From Kalaharituber pfeilii (lineage: Eukaryota; Ascomycota; Pezizomycetes; Pezizales; Pezizaceae): a DNA stretch of 64,000 bases. The stretch spans positions 868,001 to 932,000 of the forward strand of contig WHUZ01000012.1 of the NCBI GenBank assembly GCA_015179045.1, given 5' to 3'. Shown piece by piece: positions 1 to 11,489 of the stretch. Positions within the stretch are counted from its first letter, which is position 1, and the number at the start of each line of letters is the position of its first letter. Below the pieces are notes generated by a model. It saw only the letters and a list, made by a program, of their open reading frames with translations. It was not told the origin of the DNA and ran no database searches. The translations under genes and the position numbers were made by a program.

Positions 1-1372
1 GTATGAACAGATAGAAGAAGTGAATTATAGAAAGACCTTTGCTCCTGTCCCAAAATTTGCTACTCTTAGAATGCTGATGGCCTTAGCGGCTGATAAAGAT
101 TAGGACATAAATTAGATGGATGTTGTTACTATCTTTTTGTATCGTGAACTAGCCGAAGAGGTTTATATGGCACAGTCGGAAGAATTTGAGGCGAGTAGAA
201 GTATGCAAGTTTGCCGGCTGAAGAAGGCACTATATGGGCTAAAATACAAGATGAAGGATATAGGAGCTGCGTACCTATTTATAGGCTTGAGATTGAGAGG
301 GACAGAGCAAACTAAACTTTATGCCTCTATCAAATCAGATACTTTACCTCAATAATACAGATGTTCGGTATTCAACTCATGTTAAAAGGCCTCTTACTAC
401 CACTTACTCCAAACTCTCTGGTGGAAAAATCGATTTATGCATGAACGCATCCTAGAAACTCGCCCAAACTTGAATCACCTATATAGTATTAGTATTAGGG
501 TGTTTCAACTCAAATCCCACAAGTAGAGTATGCTGCAACCGTCAAATGAGTTTTTCAACACCTTCTACAGATGCTCAATCATGGGCTTATCTATGGCACT
601 CATCATCAGGATATGTGTTTATACTCAATGATGATACAATCTCATAGAAATCACAAAAACAACTTACTGTAGCTCTATCATTCACTGAGGCAGAATATAT
701 GGCTACAACTGAAGCTTGCAAAGAAGCTATTTGGCTACGCAGGTTATTCAATGAGCTAACTCACGCGTGGAATAAGTCCTCTGAATCTGAGCAAACCCAA
801 ATTATCCACGTTGACAACAATGAGACGATGGACTTAATGAAAAACCTAAAGTACTTATAATCGAACGAAACACATTGCTATTAGGCATCATTTCATTTGT
901 GAAGTCATTGAACGCGGATCGGTTACACTTCATTACAAATTAAATATAGCTTATGTCCTTACAAAGCTGCTGTCAAGAGAAAAGCATGAGAAGCATATTA
1001 CCGCAATGGGTATTAAATTTCCTGAGAGATTTATTATATTTCTAATTTCTAGTTATTTCGTGATGATACTGATACTGAATTTTATGATTTAATCTCATCT
1101 CTAATTTTTCTGATTTTCTGGTATTATCTGGGAGTAGTACTCTTTCTCTCACACAGGTTTTTCCCACTGGGTTTTTCTGTGGCGGTATGCAAAAAGCCAT
1201 CAAGAGTTTTAGTGAAGCTATAAGGATTATATATTTTTTGATTTTATGACTCTGGATTATATGGGCTTTCAAATGTTCTACAACTGCTTATCCGTCTGTT
1301 TCTGAAAGTATCTGTTTCTGACTGATGAATTTTCTGAACATTGATTGTGCAGACATTTCGGTTGAGTGGGAG
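1..1372 (+). pseudogene. Ty1/copia retrotransposon pol relic (RT and RNase H end)
   Basis: This is the decayed 3' part of a copia polyprotein, cut by the window edge. Bases 1-260 read as reverse transcriptase with stops, including NYRKTFAPVPKFATLRMLMA and a match to the KKALYGLK motif near 215-245. Bases 560-960 read as the RNase H domain, with SFTEAEYMATTEACKEAIWL near 680-745 and a DNN motif near 812. Several stops and frame changes interrupt both parts, so it cannot encode an active enzyme. It ends in a purine-rich tract (TTGAGTGGGAG, 1362-1372) directly before TGTTGGAG, which is the usual order of polypurine tract and 3' LTR in this family. The domain identity is secure. The exact breaks were not mapped. 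Confidence 0.85.
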
Positions 1373-2090
1373 TGTTGGAGAATATGCAATGCTGAAGTGA
1401 AACATCATGCACAGTGGTTAGGTGTGCTGAATATATGCAACCTGAGCTGTGGCCATGATACTGGCTGACGTTTTATGATTCTATAGTCTTCTATTTCCTA
1501 TGCCGATTATATCCTCTTTACCATCTGAATCCACTGCTAGGTGCAACCTCATTCTGCACCAATAATTGTTTGGTTGGGTACGAAAATACTTCCTGAATTT
1601 TGTTGCATAAATAGGGCCGTTTTGGGACGCATATTCTGTCTGAATGGATCAACTGTATCCCACCGCATTTTAGCTCGTAATCTGTAGTTTACCACAGTTA
1701 CGGCTAAGAGGGTATATACGGCGGGCCAGGTGAGGGGCAGTTATTCGGCGTGGAGCGGTTCACGGGCGTAGTAATAGGTTTCAGAGTTTATAGAGAAACT
1801 GAGAACACCGCTAGTGTCTTGATTCTTCTAACTATGCTATCACCAGCGCTTATATAGACTTGAGTGCATCACACATGACTAGTTAGCAAATGACAATTCC
1901 TTATCAATGCCAATATATTGCGTCGCTGGGCTCGGGAGAGTGGCTCTGAAGCGACTCCGGGTTCGTGAAGGCAGCGAAGCGGACGGTAAAAGGTTACGCG
2001 AGACCGTTAAGTGAGAGTTCAACTTAGAACACCGCTAGTGTGTTGATTTCTTCTAGCTATTCATTCGGCCCGTTTATATAGACTTTCCGG
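1373..2090 (+). mobile_element. Copia-type 3' LTR start and derived repeats
   Basis: TGTTGGAG at 1373 follows the polypurine tract of the copia relic and looks like an LTR 5' end. I could not fix the 3' end, because no clean CA end with a target duplication is visible. The downstream sequence is repetitive. The block AGAACACCGCTAGTG followed by TTGAT-CTTCTA-CTAT and TATATAGACTT occurs twice, at 1802-1861 and 2026-2085, about 224 bp apart. This suggests partial duplication or nested LTR fragments. The call rests on position and end motif, not on an LTR pair. Confidence 0.5.
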
Positions 2091-2793
2091 CCATCATATG
2101 ACAATAATATAGATAAGATACTGTATGTAGAAATATGCATTAGGAGTAGTAGCGACTAATGCATGTACACATATTAGTTTGTAGGCCATGTGCAGTTATT
2201 AGTCTATATGACTTACTTCGACACACACTTTAGTAGGCAACCGCTGGTTATTAGGCTCAAGTGTATATAAGCATTGCCTAATATGGTCATCTTTAGCATA
2301 TACTTGATCAGTGCTTCTGAAGCCATTTCCATAAGTCTTACCTTTGCCATAATATCACACCTCGTTTTGAAGCTTTTTTGCTCCAAAAAGCTTCTAAACT
2401 GATCTGAGACTTACTCGGTTGGGTCAGTGTATGCTTTGTATGGCTAAGAGTATTGGCGTACTCTATGTGCTGAGTACTAGTATTCATTGTAGGTACAATC
2501 GCTGATAGTAAGGCTGATGTGTCCTGCACATAGAATTTCAGTATTAGCTATTAAACCACTTCTCAGGTAAAACCCAATGGGAAACCGTGGCGGCGGCTAG
2601 TCACGTGGCGATAGCGGGCTTAGGCAGGGCAGCAGAGACCGCCGTGTATCATAAGCATACAAAGTAGATAGGAAAAGGAAAAATTAATCTAAAAAGAAAA
2701 AAGAAAAGAAAATAATAAAAAGAAAAGAAACAAGAAAAAAAGAAAGTAAACGTCAAAGCAAAAAGCGCAACAGTAGAGAGGATATAGATCGTG
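2091..2793. other. Intergenic, no supported gene
   Basis: A 63-codon minus-strand reading frame lies at 2338-2529. It has no recognisable domain and looks like further repeat debris. An A/G-rich low-complexity stretch at about 2665-2765 borders the 3' end of the eIF2B-alpha gene and probably belongs to its 3' untranslated region. Confidence 0.4.
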
Positions 2794-4060
2794 TCACGAG
2801 TATATCTTGATCAGCTCCTCGCTCACCGCGCTGGGTGTCAGCACGCCCCCCTCGCTAATGAGCGCAGTGATATACTCTGGCCCTGTGAAGTCCACCAGCG
2901 GCGCACTCCCCTTCCCACGCCTCCCCAGTCCCACGCCTGACGGCTGCTGCTCTGCGTCCTGCTTCTCCCCACCATCAGAACCACCACTCTCTGCCGCTGC
3001 CCCCTCCTTATTCCCCTCCATTTCTTGCAGCTGGTCCGGGTACGAGTATTCTGGCACTGGCACCACAGGCCCAGAGAACGGGTTCAGATCCTCTGTCGTA
3101 AAATTCAGCAGATTCTGCATGGGCGGCGACACCGGCAGGTCAAACTGGTTGAGCGGGAATAGCCTGACAAACTTGTGGCTCTCCGCGAGTACGTACAACG
3201 GCTTCTTGCATGCCCTCGCCTGCACCGCAATTGTATATGTTCCCATGGCGTTGATAATGCCGCCGTTCTCCACAACGCCCTCGGCGCCGACTATCACCAT
3301 ATTGACCTTGCCCATGATGTAGCCCACTGCATTATCCGGGATCACCGACACCGGGATGCCTTTTGACCGCAGAATCCGCGCAGTGATGAGTCCCGAGCAT
3401 GACGGCCTGCTCTCCGTCACAATAGCTGAGAATCGAACGTTGTTTTCCGTCGCATTGAGTAGCAAAGCCGTAACCACTCTCGAGTGTGAGTGCAGTAGCA
3501 CGATAGAGTTATCCCTAATCACCTGCGACCCATACTGAGCAATCGTCCACCTCGAGTTCTTCGCTCTCTCCACAAACAGCCGCCCATGATTCAGCAGATG
3601 CGCCCTACAAGCGTCAAAATCCCTCGGATCCTCCAAGCTTCTAACAATATACCTCAGGAACAAGTCACAGCCCGCTGACAGCGAAATTGCGTTCGGAACC
3701 GACGACTTCAGCACGGTGATACCACGATTAATGATGCTCAGGAACTCCGAGATGGTCGTTGCGGTTGCGGACGTACTGGCAATAAGTGCTACAAGGGACT
3801 CTATCGCGGCTATAGGCATAGTGAGGTCCAGGTCGCTGTCCAATGTGCGGTGGTAGTATCCTAGGATATCGAAGGGTCCGGACGAGGTTTCAACCATGCC
3901 CTTGCCCAGGGAAGAGTCCTGATTTTGTGCTGTTATAACCATCCAACTTAGCATAGCTCCTCGGACTACCCTAAAGGCAGGGGGCAGGGGAATGGATCTC
4001 TCCTCATTTGGGGGAGTTAACTAAGAAGCCTAGAGCGAACATACCTGTGGTAACCATCAT
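2794..4060 (-). CDS. GCN3: Translation initiation factor eIF2B subunit alpha
   Basis: This is the regulatory alpha subunit of eIF2B, the guanine-nucleotide exchange factor for eIF2. It senses phosphorylated eIF2 during amino-acid starvation. The proposed model has two exons, 4060-4045 and 3929-2794, with a 115-bp intron and 383 residues. The 16-base first exon gives MMVTT and joins in phase to AQNQDSS. An alternative is to start inside the long exon at 3954. Family features include DLTMPIAAIESLVALI near the N-terminus, the GAEGVVENGGIINAMGTY Rossmann-type core, and the C-terminus LTPSAVSEELIKIYS. An acidic, low-complexity insertion of about 40 residues (EMEGNKEG to GRRGKGS) precedes the last 30 residues. 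Function is secure from the family. The start is less certain. Confidence 0.9.
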
Positions 4061-4493
4061 GTTCTTCGATATTACTCACTATCAATTTTCTGGTTTTGCG
4101 CGGTAGATACCTTATATAGATGATGAATGAGATTTGCAAGAACCCCAGAGGTCTCTATCTGGATGTAAGTAAAGATGCAGTCTTCAGCGGAAGTGCTTAA
4201 ACGAGCATTCCTCGCGAGTTGAGATTCAACAATCAGAATTTAAGTTGGCCTTGGCGCTCTGCTGTGACGCATTCTCAAATCTGTAGGCTTCAAATTATTG
4301 ATTAGGAAGTAGAGTCAAAAAGCGAAAATCCTATTGTACAAGCATTGTCCTCATCAACATCGTCATTCGTCATCATCGACGGGTATGGACATCCAAAGAG
4401 TGCGATAAAATAAAAGTTAAATAAATAAAAGTAAAAATTAAAGAGAGTCAAAAGAAGGAAAGAAAAGAGAAAAAAAAGCAAAACAAAGAAAAG

Positions 4494-5730
4494 CTATTCC
4501 TGCGGCGTTTTGACATCACCACCGCTTTCCTGTAAACTATGCGATTCTATAGCTACTCTCGCGTCTGTATTCGCCCCGGGGCCTGCCGTGCTGTCTTGAG
4601 ACACTTCTTTCTTTGTCATGCTCTTCCTCAACTCTAATTCGGCATCGTCCACAATCCTATACATTACATCAGTCCTCACCGTCACCTTCGTGCCCCTCCG
4701 CACCTGCTGCCCGCTATGCATCAATTTCGACTGCTGGAATAGCAGTATCCTCCCGGGCCGCGGCTCGACATCTATCGTCCTGTGCTTATCCTCGGGTTTG
4801 CGACCGTGGAATGTCGTCGCGCCGCCGACCAAATCATTTGAGGACAGGTAGGTCTGTACCGTCACCCAGCTGCGCTCGAATGGTAACGAGGGGCCGCGGA
4901 GGGCGGTAGAATAGTGGGCATCACAGTGAGCTGGATCCATTGATACTTGTTAATACCCGTGACATGCTGCGCAATCGGATCTAGGGAAGGCGGTGCTCAC
5001 GTTTGAAATCCTGCCCCTTCGTATACTTCAAAAACCTCAGTCTCTCGTTGATACTCGAAAACTCCCACACCTTCTTCTTATGCAACGGGTCCTCAATCAT
5101 CTTCGGTGGCAGCCTTTTACTCTGCTCCTCCGCTTCCCCCTGGTGTTCTTGTTTGTTACTCTCATCGGGTACGAGCAATAACCTCGGCGGATCATGCACA
5201 ATGAACTCCCAACTAAACCTTTTCCTTCCACTCCCGTCGCCCTGCACCTCTCCCTCATTCTCCTTTTCCTCCTCATCGAGCTCCTCCGGAAACCCCAAAC
5301 GATCCGCCCTCACCTCCTGCAACCATATCTCCAGTCTTTTCCTCAGAAACGCCGCTGCCTCTTTATCATCCCTGATAATTCTTCCCGAGTTTCTATACGA
5401 TAGATCTACAAACCCGTCGATCTGCGCTGGTACCCACTCATCTTCTCCCTTTCCTTTTCCGTTGCGCCCGAGCTCGGCTAGAGCAATGAGGTCGGCGCAA
5501 TCCTTTGGAGTGAGGCAATTATCAATGACCATTGCAAAGAGCCCCGAGTAGGAGGCTGCGAGAGGAGATTTGGAAAAGTCAATGACATGCGCTACAGGGG
5601 TTGGGGCATCGTGGTCCACTGGTGGTTCAGAGTCCTGCGCTGCGACATTTTGTGGCTTGCAGAGCTTGACAGGAACGAAGAAGTGTGGGTAGACGGGAGG
5701 ATCCGATAAGGTAGAAGCCGTCATTCCCAT
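4494..5730 (-). CDS. 2OG-Fe(II) oxygenase, prolyl 4-hydroxylase type
   Basis: Exons 5730-5001 and 4930-4494 are separated by a 70-bp GT-AG intron and encode 388 residues. The splice rebuilds the iron-binding motif, giving KGQDFKPHCDAHYS (H-x-D); neither exon carries it alone. The distal histidine and the basic residue for 2-oxoglutarate lie in LMHSGQQVRRGTKVTVRTD. This is the order of the P4Hc fold. The N-terminal 60 residues are variable. A Lys/Glu-rich insertion sits before the catalytic half, and the last 40 residues look disordered. No signal peptide or transmembrane segment is apparent, so a cytosolic or nuclear role is likely. The substrate is unknown. Related fungal proteins hydroxylate proline or other residues, but which applies here cannot be read from sequence. 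Confidence 0.85.
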
Positions 5731-5970
5731 TTTTTTGGTTGTACCTTATTATGAATTTGTTGAATCGCTATGAAATATATGTTTAATAGAAAAGATCGAT
5801 TGAACGGGCTGATTTTTCGCGGATGCAAACAACCTTTAGCCTGAATTTCTTGGTTTTGAGATTTGTATAATTGTACAGTACACAGACTTGACACACCCCT
5901 ATAAATGAAGCACGCAAGCGGGCCGGCCCAGCGCCCTATATCAAGAAGCCAGTAGACCACAGTAGATAGG

Positions 5971-6001
<31 letters not shown>

Positions 6002-6673
6002 TAACCAGGGGAGCTTGCGATCCACCCCATGCGTCAAGCTTCAGGATGGCGGGAAATCGCAATTTCTGACTGGGGCGGTACATTATGTACATTATGGAAC
6101 GGCCCTTGTTTGAAGAAACTTGTGCGCGTCATCCTTCAACTTCTCGAAAATGTTGCACTAAAGTTTGGCGAAGTGAGTCAGGAACAGGAACAGCAGAGAG
6201 AGCTAGAGCTCACTATGAATGGATGAATTCCAAAAGCGTCGAATTCCTTTTTTTTTTTTTTTTTTTTTTTTTAATTTTGCAATTGTGGTTAAGTGACAGA
6301 CGGTTGTTACATAGTTGATGGTGCCTTCATAACACGTATTGTGTTTTCCGAAGACAGGAATATTAATTAACACAATTGATAGTGAGGCTGATTATCTTTT
6401 GATTTTAAACACGTGTGTATACAAGATCGACTTATAAGGCCACGAGGCTAGTAGTTATATACAGTAACTGGTGTCATCTATCGTACTGTGTGTCACTTGA
6501 TGCATTAGGCAGAAAGGCTTTGGCAAGATAAACCATCATAAGCTCGGACAAGGCAACATCAGCCGAGAGTTACAAAACTACTAATACGAGATCACTGAAT
6601 CACACCAAACGACGTACTTCGTAAGCTGGAGCTCGGAAACATATCATATTATCTCCCCGCTCTCCCCAGACTC
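5731..6673. other. Intergenic with long A29 and T25 tracts
   Basis: No coding signal is supported between the oxygenase start and the 3' end of the EMI1-like gene. Two homopolymers stand out: A29 at 5971-5999 and T25 at 6248-6272, about 250 bp apart. The rest is unremarkable and AT-leaning. Confidence 0.6.
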
Positions 6674-7677
6674 TTACGACACCTCCTCCCCCTCCTTCTT
6701 CGGCGTCACAATCACCTCCACCCCTCCAATCCTCGTGCTCCCCACCCCCGAATCCCCCTTCCCGAGTCCCCAACTTGTTAAGAACCCATTCATGACTGAC
6801 GAGTGACTCTCCTCTTCCTTCTTCTCCTTCTTAGCATTCATCTTATCAAAGCATTCACTATAACCCGCACCCGCACTCGCACACGCATCTCCACCACCAG
6901 CACCACCAGCACCACCGCCACCCCATTTCCTCCGTAGAGCTTCCTCATTAGCGCGGTCTTTTGCAAGCTGTTCTTGGTAAAGGCGGTCTGCGTGCATTTG
7001 GATGCGTTCGTCGACCTCGGATGGGCGTGCTAGGTCGGCCATGTATCCCAGAGCTTTGAGTAGTTTCTATCCCCACCCACCCCGAGCCCTCAGCTCTATC
7101 CTTTAGCCCATACTCTGATGGAATCACCCGCAAAAAATATGAAGAGGGGAAAGAAAACAGCACTGATCCCTACTAATGTAATCAAACGTACCATCTGCGT
7201 CGTATAACACTCATTCAACTGGTGCGCCTGCTTGCTGCACGACGTCAACTTGCTCCACGCGCTGCCCTTTCGGTAGCACTCGTTCAATTCCACCTGCAAC
7301 TCGACGCAGTTCTCCAGCGCGGCGCGGCTGATTGCACTCTTGCGGTTGCGGTGCGCATGCATAACTTCGGCGACCCGCGCCTGGTCCGAGACGTACGCCT
7401 CGTCGTCGTAGGGCTTGTACGTCTTCCAGAGGTCAGCGTAGCGGTCACCATAGGCGGAGGCGGCGTGGGAGGGCTGGGGGTCAGCCTGGGGGCCGGTCTC
7501 AGGGGCGGAGTGGGGAGAGGGCGGTTTGGGGCGGGCTTGGGGGTGGGTGGCACTGCGGTCGCGGGACTGGCTCTCGAAGTACTCGCGGAGGGAAGGGTCG
7601 AGGCTGGCAACCGGGTCCTCGCTGGGCTTGCTGCTGTCTGCCGGGGCGGGCGACGATGGTCCGAAGAGCCAGCCCAT
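6674..7677 (-). CDS. EMI1: Twin CX9C protein, EMI1/PANTS-like (DUF3128)
   Basis: Exons 7677-7192 and 7066-6674 flank a 125-bp intron and give 292 residues. Two CX9C motifs are visible: CVELQVELNEC and CSKQAHQLNEC, 12 residues apart. They form the coiled-coil-helix hairpin of proteins imported into the mitochondrial intermembrane space by the Mia40 system. The splice gives TTQMKLLKALGYMADLARP, which continues the helix typical of the family. The N-terminal 100 residues are Pro/Ser-rich. A charged and Gly-rich C-terminal tail follows. Yeast Emi1 is linked to meiotic induction and mitochondrial morphology. The gene is divergent from BCS1, 243 bp away. Family assignment is good; the molecular function is poorly known. 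Confidence 0.8.
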
Positions 7678-7920
7678 ATTTGCCGTAGATGGGTCAGATG
7701 GGGGCGTGGAGGGAGGTGGCTGTGCTCAGCTGAGTGCAGGCATGCACTTCTTGCGGGGATGGGACTTGGCGGGCGTAGGGCTGCATAGCGGCGCCAAGCG
7801 GGGGGTGGCGGGGGGTGGCGGGGGGGGCGGCCTTATCGATAAGCACGCGATCGGCGCACACGCTCACACACTCACCCACGCGCAATTGCGCCGCGGCGAC
7901 GCAACTGATGCGCGATTGCA
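7678..7920. promoter_or_regulatory. Short shared divergent promoter, EMI1-like and BCS1
   Basis: Only 243 bp separate the start codons of two divergent genes whose products act at the mitochondrial inner membrane or intermembrane space. The stretch is GC-rich with a run of GGGGTGGCG-type repeats near 7800-7830. No specific operator was identified. A shared bidirectional promoter is an inference from spacing. Confidence 0.5.
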
Positions 7921-9531
7921 ATGTCTGGGCTGTCGGCATTACTGCAGCAGCAGCAGCAGCAGCAGAGGGCGGCGGCGCCCGCTGCCCCCGCTGCCCCCGC
8001 GGACGACGGCTGCACCGCCCCGCCGATCCCGCCGCCCCCCGCCGGCGACGGCTCCCTCCTCTCCCAGCTCGCCGCCAACCCCATCTTCGCAGCTGTAAGC
8101 CCCGGCCCCCCTCCCGCACCCCCCCGCCCCACGTAATTAACCCTGCCTCCTCGTCCCCACCGCGCCAAACAGGGCTTCGGCATCGTCGGCGTCACCGCCG
8201 GCCTTGCGCTCTTCCGCAAAGGCTTCGTCGGCCTGACGTCGCTTGCGCGCCGCCGGCTCCTCGTGGACCTCGAGATCCCCAGCAAGGACCGATCCTACGA
8301 CTGGTTCCTCCACTGGATGTCCGCGCACCAGCGCGGCCAGCTCCAGCCTCGCACTGCCCCCAATTCCGCTCCATCCACCTGGGCCAGCACTCTCCTCTCC
8401 CGTATCACGCCCGGCGCGCACCACCTTGCCGTCGAGACCACCTACACCCAGCTTCCCGGGGGCGCCATCTCCACCACTTTTTCTCTCGTCCCCGGCCCCG
8501 GGAAGCACCTCCTCAACTACCACAACACCCTCATCTCCGTATCCCGCGTCCGCGACCCCAAGCACCTCGACATGCGCACAGGCTCTCCCTTCGAAACAAT
8601 CACGCTCACCACGCTCTACCGCGACCGCCACATCTTCCCCGCCCTGCTTTCTGAAGCCCAGTCCCTCGCTCAAAAACTTACCGAGGGAAAAACTGTCATC
8701 TACACCTCGTGGGGCACAGAATGGAAGCAGTTCGGATCGCCCCGGCGCAAACGGCCTCTCGAATCCGTGATTCTCGACACAGGCGTTAAAGAGTCGCTAG
8801 TTGCAGACGTCAAGGACTTCCTCGCCTCCAGCGAATGGTACTACAACCGCGGCATCCCGTACCGCCGTGGGTACTTACTGCATGGCCCGCCTGGCTCCGG
8901 GAAGTCTTCATTCATCAATGCCCTTGCCGGAGAACTCGACTACAACATCTGCCTCCTGAATCTCTCCGAGCGAGGCCTTACCGACGACCGCCTCAACCAC
9001 CTCCTGACAAACCTCCCAGACCGCAGCATCGCACTCCTGGAAGACGTAGACGCCGCCTTTGGCCGTGCGAGGGTACAAACTCAAGAGGACGGCTACCGCG
9101 GCGCAAATGTCACCTTCTCTGGCCTGCTTAACGCCCTCGATGGCGTTGCCAGCGGCGAAGAGCGCATACTGATGCTCACTACCAACCACAGAGACCGCCT
9201 CGACGAGGCCCTCGTGAGGCCAGGTCGCGTGGACCGCGAAGTCTACATCGGGTGGGCGACTGAAGCGCAGGTAAACGAGATGTGGGTGCGGTTCTACGGC
9301 GACGGCAGGAAGTGCGAGCAGGAGGAATTTGTGAGGCTGTTGAAGGAAGCGGAAGTGTTGGAGGGGGGAAAGAAGGCGGGTAAGGTTGACGGGGTCTGGG
9401 GAAGGGGCATAAGTACGGCGCAGTTGCAGGGGCTGTTTGTGTACAATAAGGGGAATCCAGAGGGGGCCGTGAGGCTGTTGAAGGGGATGTTGCCGGAGTC
9501 GGTGGAGTGGGTGGGGAAGGAGGTACGGTGA
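7921..9531 (+). CDS. BCS1: Mitochondrial AAA chaperone Bcs1
   Basis: Bcs1 is the inner-membrane AAA ATPase that moves the folded Rieske protein across the membrane to finish complex III. Exons 7921-8094 and 8173-9531 give 510 residues. Exon 1 is rich in Ala, Pro and Gln, with a CAG-coded Gln run. The transmembrane helix GFGIVGVTAGLALFRKGFVG begins exon 2 at residue 59. The BCS1-specific middle domain runs to about residue 270. Walker A is GPPGSGKSS near 296-304, Walker B is SIALLEDVDAAF, and the second region of homology includes NHRDRLDEALVRPGRVD. The C-terminus retains the GNPEGAV segment of the small AAA subdomain. The N-terminal tail is longer and of lower complexity than in yeast, so exon 1 is slightly less certain than the rest. 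Confidence 0.93.
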
Positions 9532-9823
9532 AGGATGTGCGGGGCATAGCATAGATTTACCATTCCTGATGTACGAGCCATTAGATGTATTATACTACAT
9601 AGAAGTGTTTGGCATGCCTTATAGAACGGATACTCAATGCTACTCAAACTGGGATTCGTCAGTTCACATGCTCGGGTACATGACGGCTTGGCGTCACCGC
9701 TGCCCCGCCAAACCCAGCAGAAATCTTGGCGCCCACAAATATCCCAAAAGCTCATTTCCGTATCATAGCCATCTCTACTCGGGTGCATCCCACGCCCTTC
9801 TCGACTTCCCCCAACCCCTCACA

Positions 9824-11200
9824 ATGAAACTCGACACCACTCATCTCCGCTACCTCTCCACCGACGACTGGCGCGTGCTCACCGCCGTCGAGCAGGGCTC
9901 CAGAAACCACGAAGTCGTGCCTACCCCGCTCATCCAACAACTCGCATCAATCCACGGCTCCATCTCGCGCAGCATCTCCATTCTCGCCAAAGCCGGACTC
10001 ATTGCCAAAGTCAAGAATGCGCATTACGATGGCTACCGACTTACATATGGAGGCCTAGACTATCTCTCCCTCAACACCCTCATAAAGCGAAAGACGGTCT
10101 TCTCGATATCGCAGACACCGCTCGGAGTCGGGAAGGAATCAGATGTCTACGTAGTCGCGACACCCCCTGGGTCCGGACTGACCGAGAGCACCACCACCCC
10201 TTCTACCCTCCGCACATCCACATCCACCTTTCCCTTCACCTCCTCCACCAACCGCAACACCTCTGACGAAGGCGCTGAACAAGCCGTCCTCAAAATTCAC
10301 CGTCTCGGCCGCATCTCCTTCCGCAGCGTTAAGCGCTCCCGAGACTACCTCCGCAACAACCGCCTCCCCAAATCCAGCTGGATGCAACTCTCGCGCCTGT
10401 CTGCACAGCGTGAAGCCTCATTCATGACCGCACTCTATGACCATGGGTTCCCTGTCCCCAAACTCATTTCCCAGACTCGACATACGGTGCTTATGACCCT
10501 GCATCGAGCACCTCCGCTGCGGAACCTCCAGGCTTGCCCGGACATACCGGGTCTCTGGGCCAAGCTTGTGGAACTCATAATCCGTCTGGCACACGCAGGA
10601 TTGGTACATGGTGACTTCAACGAATTCAACATCCTCTGCTACGAAAATACCACAGACATCGTACTGATTGACTTCCCGCAGATGGTCAGCGTAGACCATC
10701 CCAACGCAAGGGAAATGTGGGAAAGAGACCTCACAGGCTTGGTGCGATGGTTCGAGCGCAGGTGGGGCTGGGTCGTGGATCAATCGACGCTGCCAAACTG
10801 GGAGAAGGACGTATTGAAGGTTGTTACGAAACGGGTGGCGTTGCAAAAGCAGAAGAAGAAGAAGGGGGAAGCGGTGACACCTATGGAGGAGGAAGGACCA
10901 GTGAGGCTGGATGCATTGGTGGACGCAAGCGGGGTGAATAAGAAGCAGTTAAAAGAACTAGAAAAGTACTTGAAGACGCAAAGGGAGAAGGAAGTTGATG
11001 AAGATGGTGGGGAGAATAAAGACGATAAAGAGGAAGAAGGTGAAAGGGATAGTGACGAGGAAGATGACGAAGGGGACAAAGAGGACGGGGAAGAGGATGA
11101 TGATGATGAAAGGAGCAGTCCAGAAGAGCAAGATGATATAATAGAGGGGGTAAAGACACTAGATCTCACAAAAGATAAGATTGAGATGGTACAGTTATGA
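9824..11200 (+). CDS. RIO2: Atypical protein kinase Rio2
   Basis: Rio2 is the RIO-family ATPase/kinase that acts on late cytoplasmic pre-40S particles. The gene is intronless with 458 residues. I chose the ATG at 9824 because MKLDTTHLRYLSTDDWRVL is the conserved N-terminus; the open frame extends further 5' without family similarity. Residues 1-85 form the winged helix. The P-loop GVGKESDVYV is at 101-110, the catalytic lysine near 157 (AVLKIHR), the HGDFNEFN loop at 262-269, and the metal-binding IDFPQMVS at 282-289. A Ser/Thr-rich insertion of about 35 residues (113-148) lies between the P-loop strand and the lysine. The C-terminal 60 residues are highly acidic, as is common in Rio2. Confidence 0.95.
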   Translation: MKLDTTHLRYLSTDDWRVLTAVEQGSRNHEVVPTPLIQQLASIHGSISRSISILAKAGLIAKVKNAHYDGYRLTYGGLDYLSLNTLIKRKTVFSISQTPLGVGKESDVYVVATPPGSGLTESTTTPSTLRTSTSTFPFTSSTNRNTSDEGAEQAVLKIHRLGRISFRSVKRSRDYLRNNRLPKSSWMQLSRLSAQREASFMTALYDHGFPVPKLISQTRHTVLMTLHRAPPLRNLQACPDIPGLWAKLVELIIRLAHAGLVHGDFNEFNILCYENTTDIVLIDFPQMVSVDHPNAREMWERDLTGLVRWFERRWGWVVDQSTLPNWEKDVLKVVTKRVALQKQKKKKGEAVTPMEEEGPVRLDALVDASGVNKKQLKELEKYLKTQREKEVDEDGGENKDDKEEEGERDSDEEDDEGDKEDGEEDDDDERSSPEEQDDIIEGVKTLDLTKDKIEMVQL

Positions 11201-11489
11201 TTTTGTTCAAATACCTAATTCATCAATCGCGACGCTTGGTATTGGGTTTTGTTATTGTGCTTTTCTGGCGTATAGAAAGGGGTTTGTTTGTATGACCAAA
11301 ACAAGGGCCAGTGTATTCGTCATATATACTTTGTAAAGGGCGGCATTCGGATACAAAATGCATATTATTATTCTTGGAGCATTGGATTACAGTAATTTCT
11401 TTTCCATGCAGTATATATAAAAACAACAGATTATGTGACTTATTAAACTCCTAGTACTACTCCAAGCTACAAATAACCCCAGACTCACA
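11201..11489. other. Convergent intergenic stretch between RIO2 and LSM5
   Basis: The region holds the two 3' ends. It is AT-rich with no coding support. Confidence 0.6.

Noticed and set aside
2338..2529. 63-codon minus-strand frame beside the copia relic
   Set aside because: No domain match; probably repeat debris.
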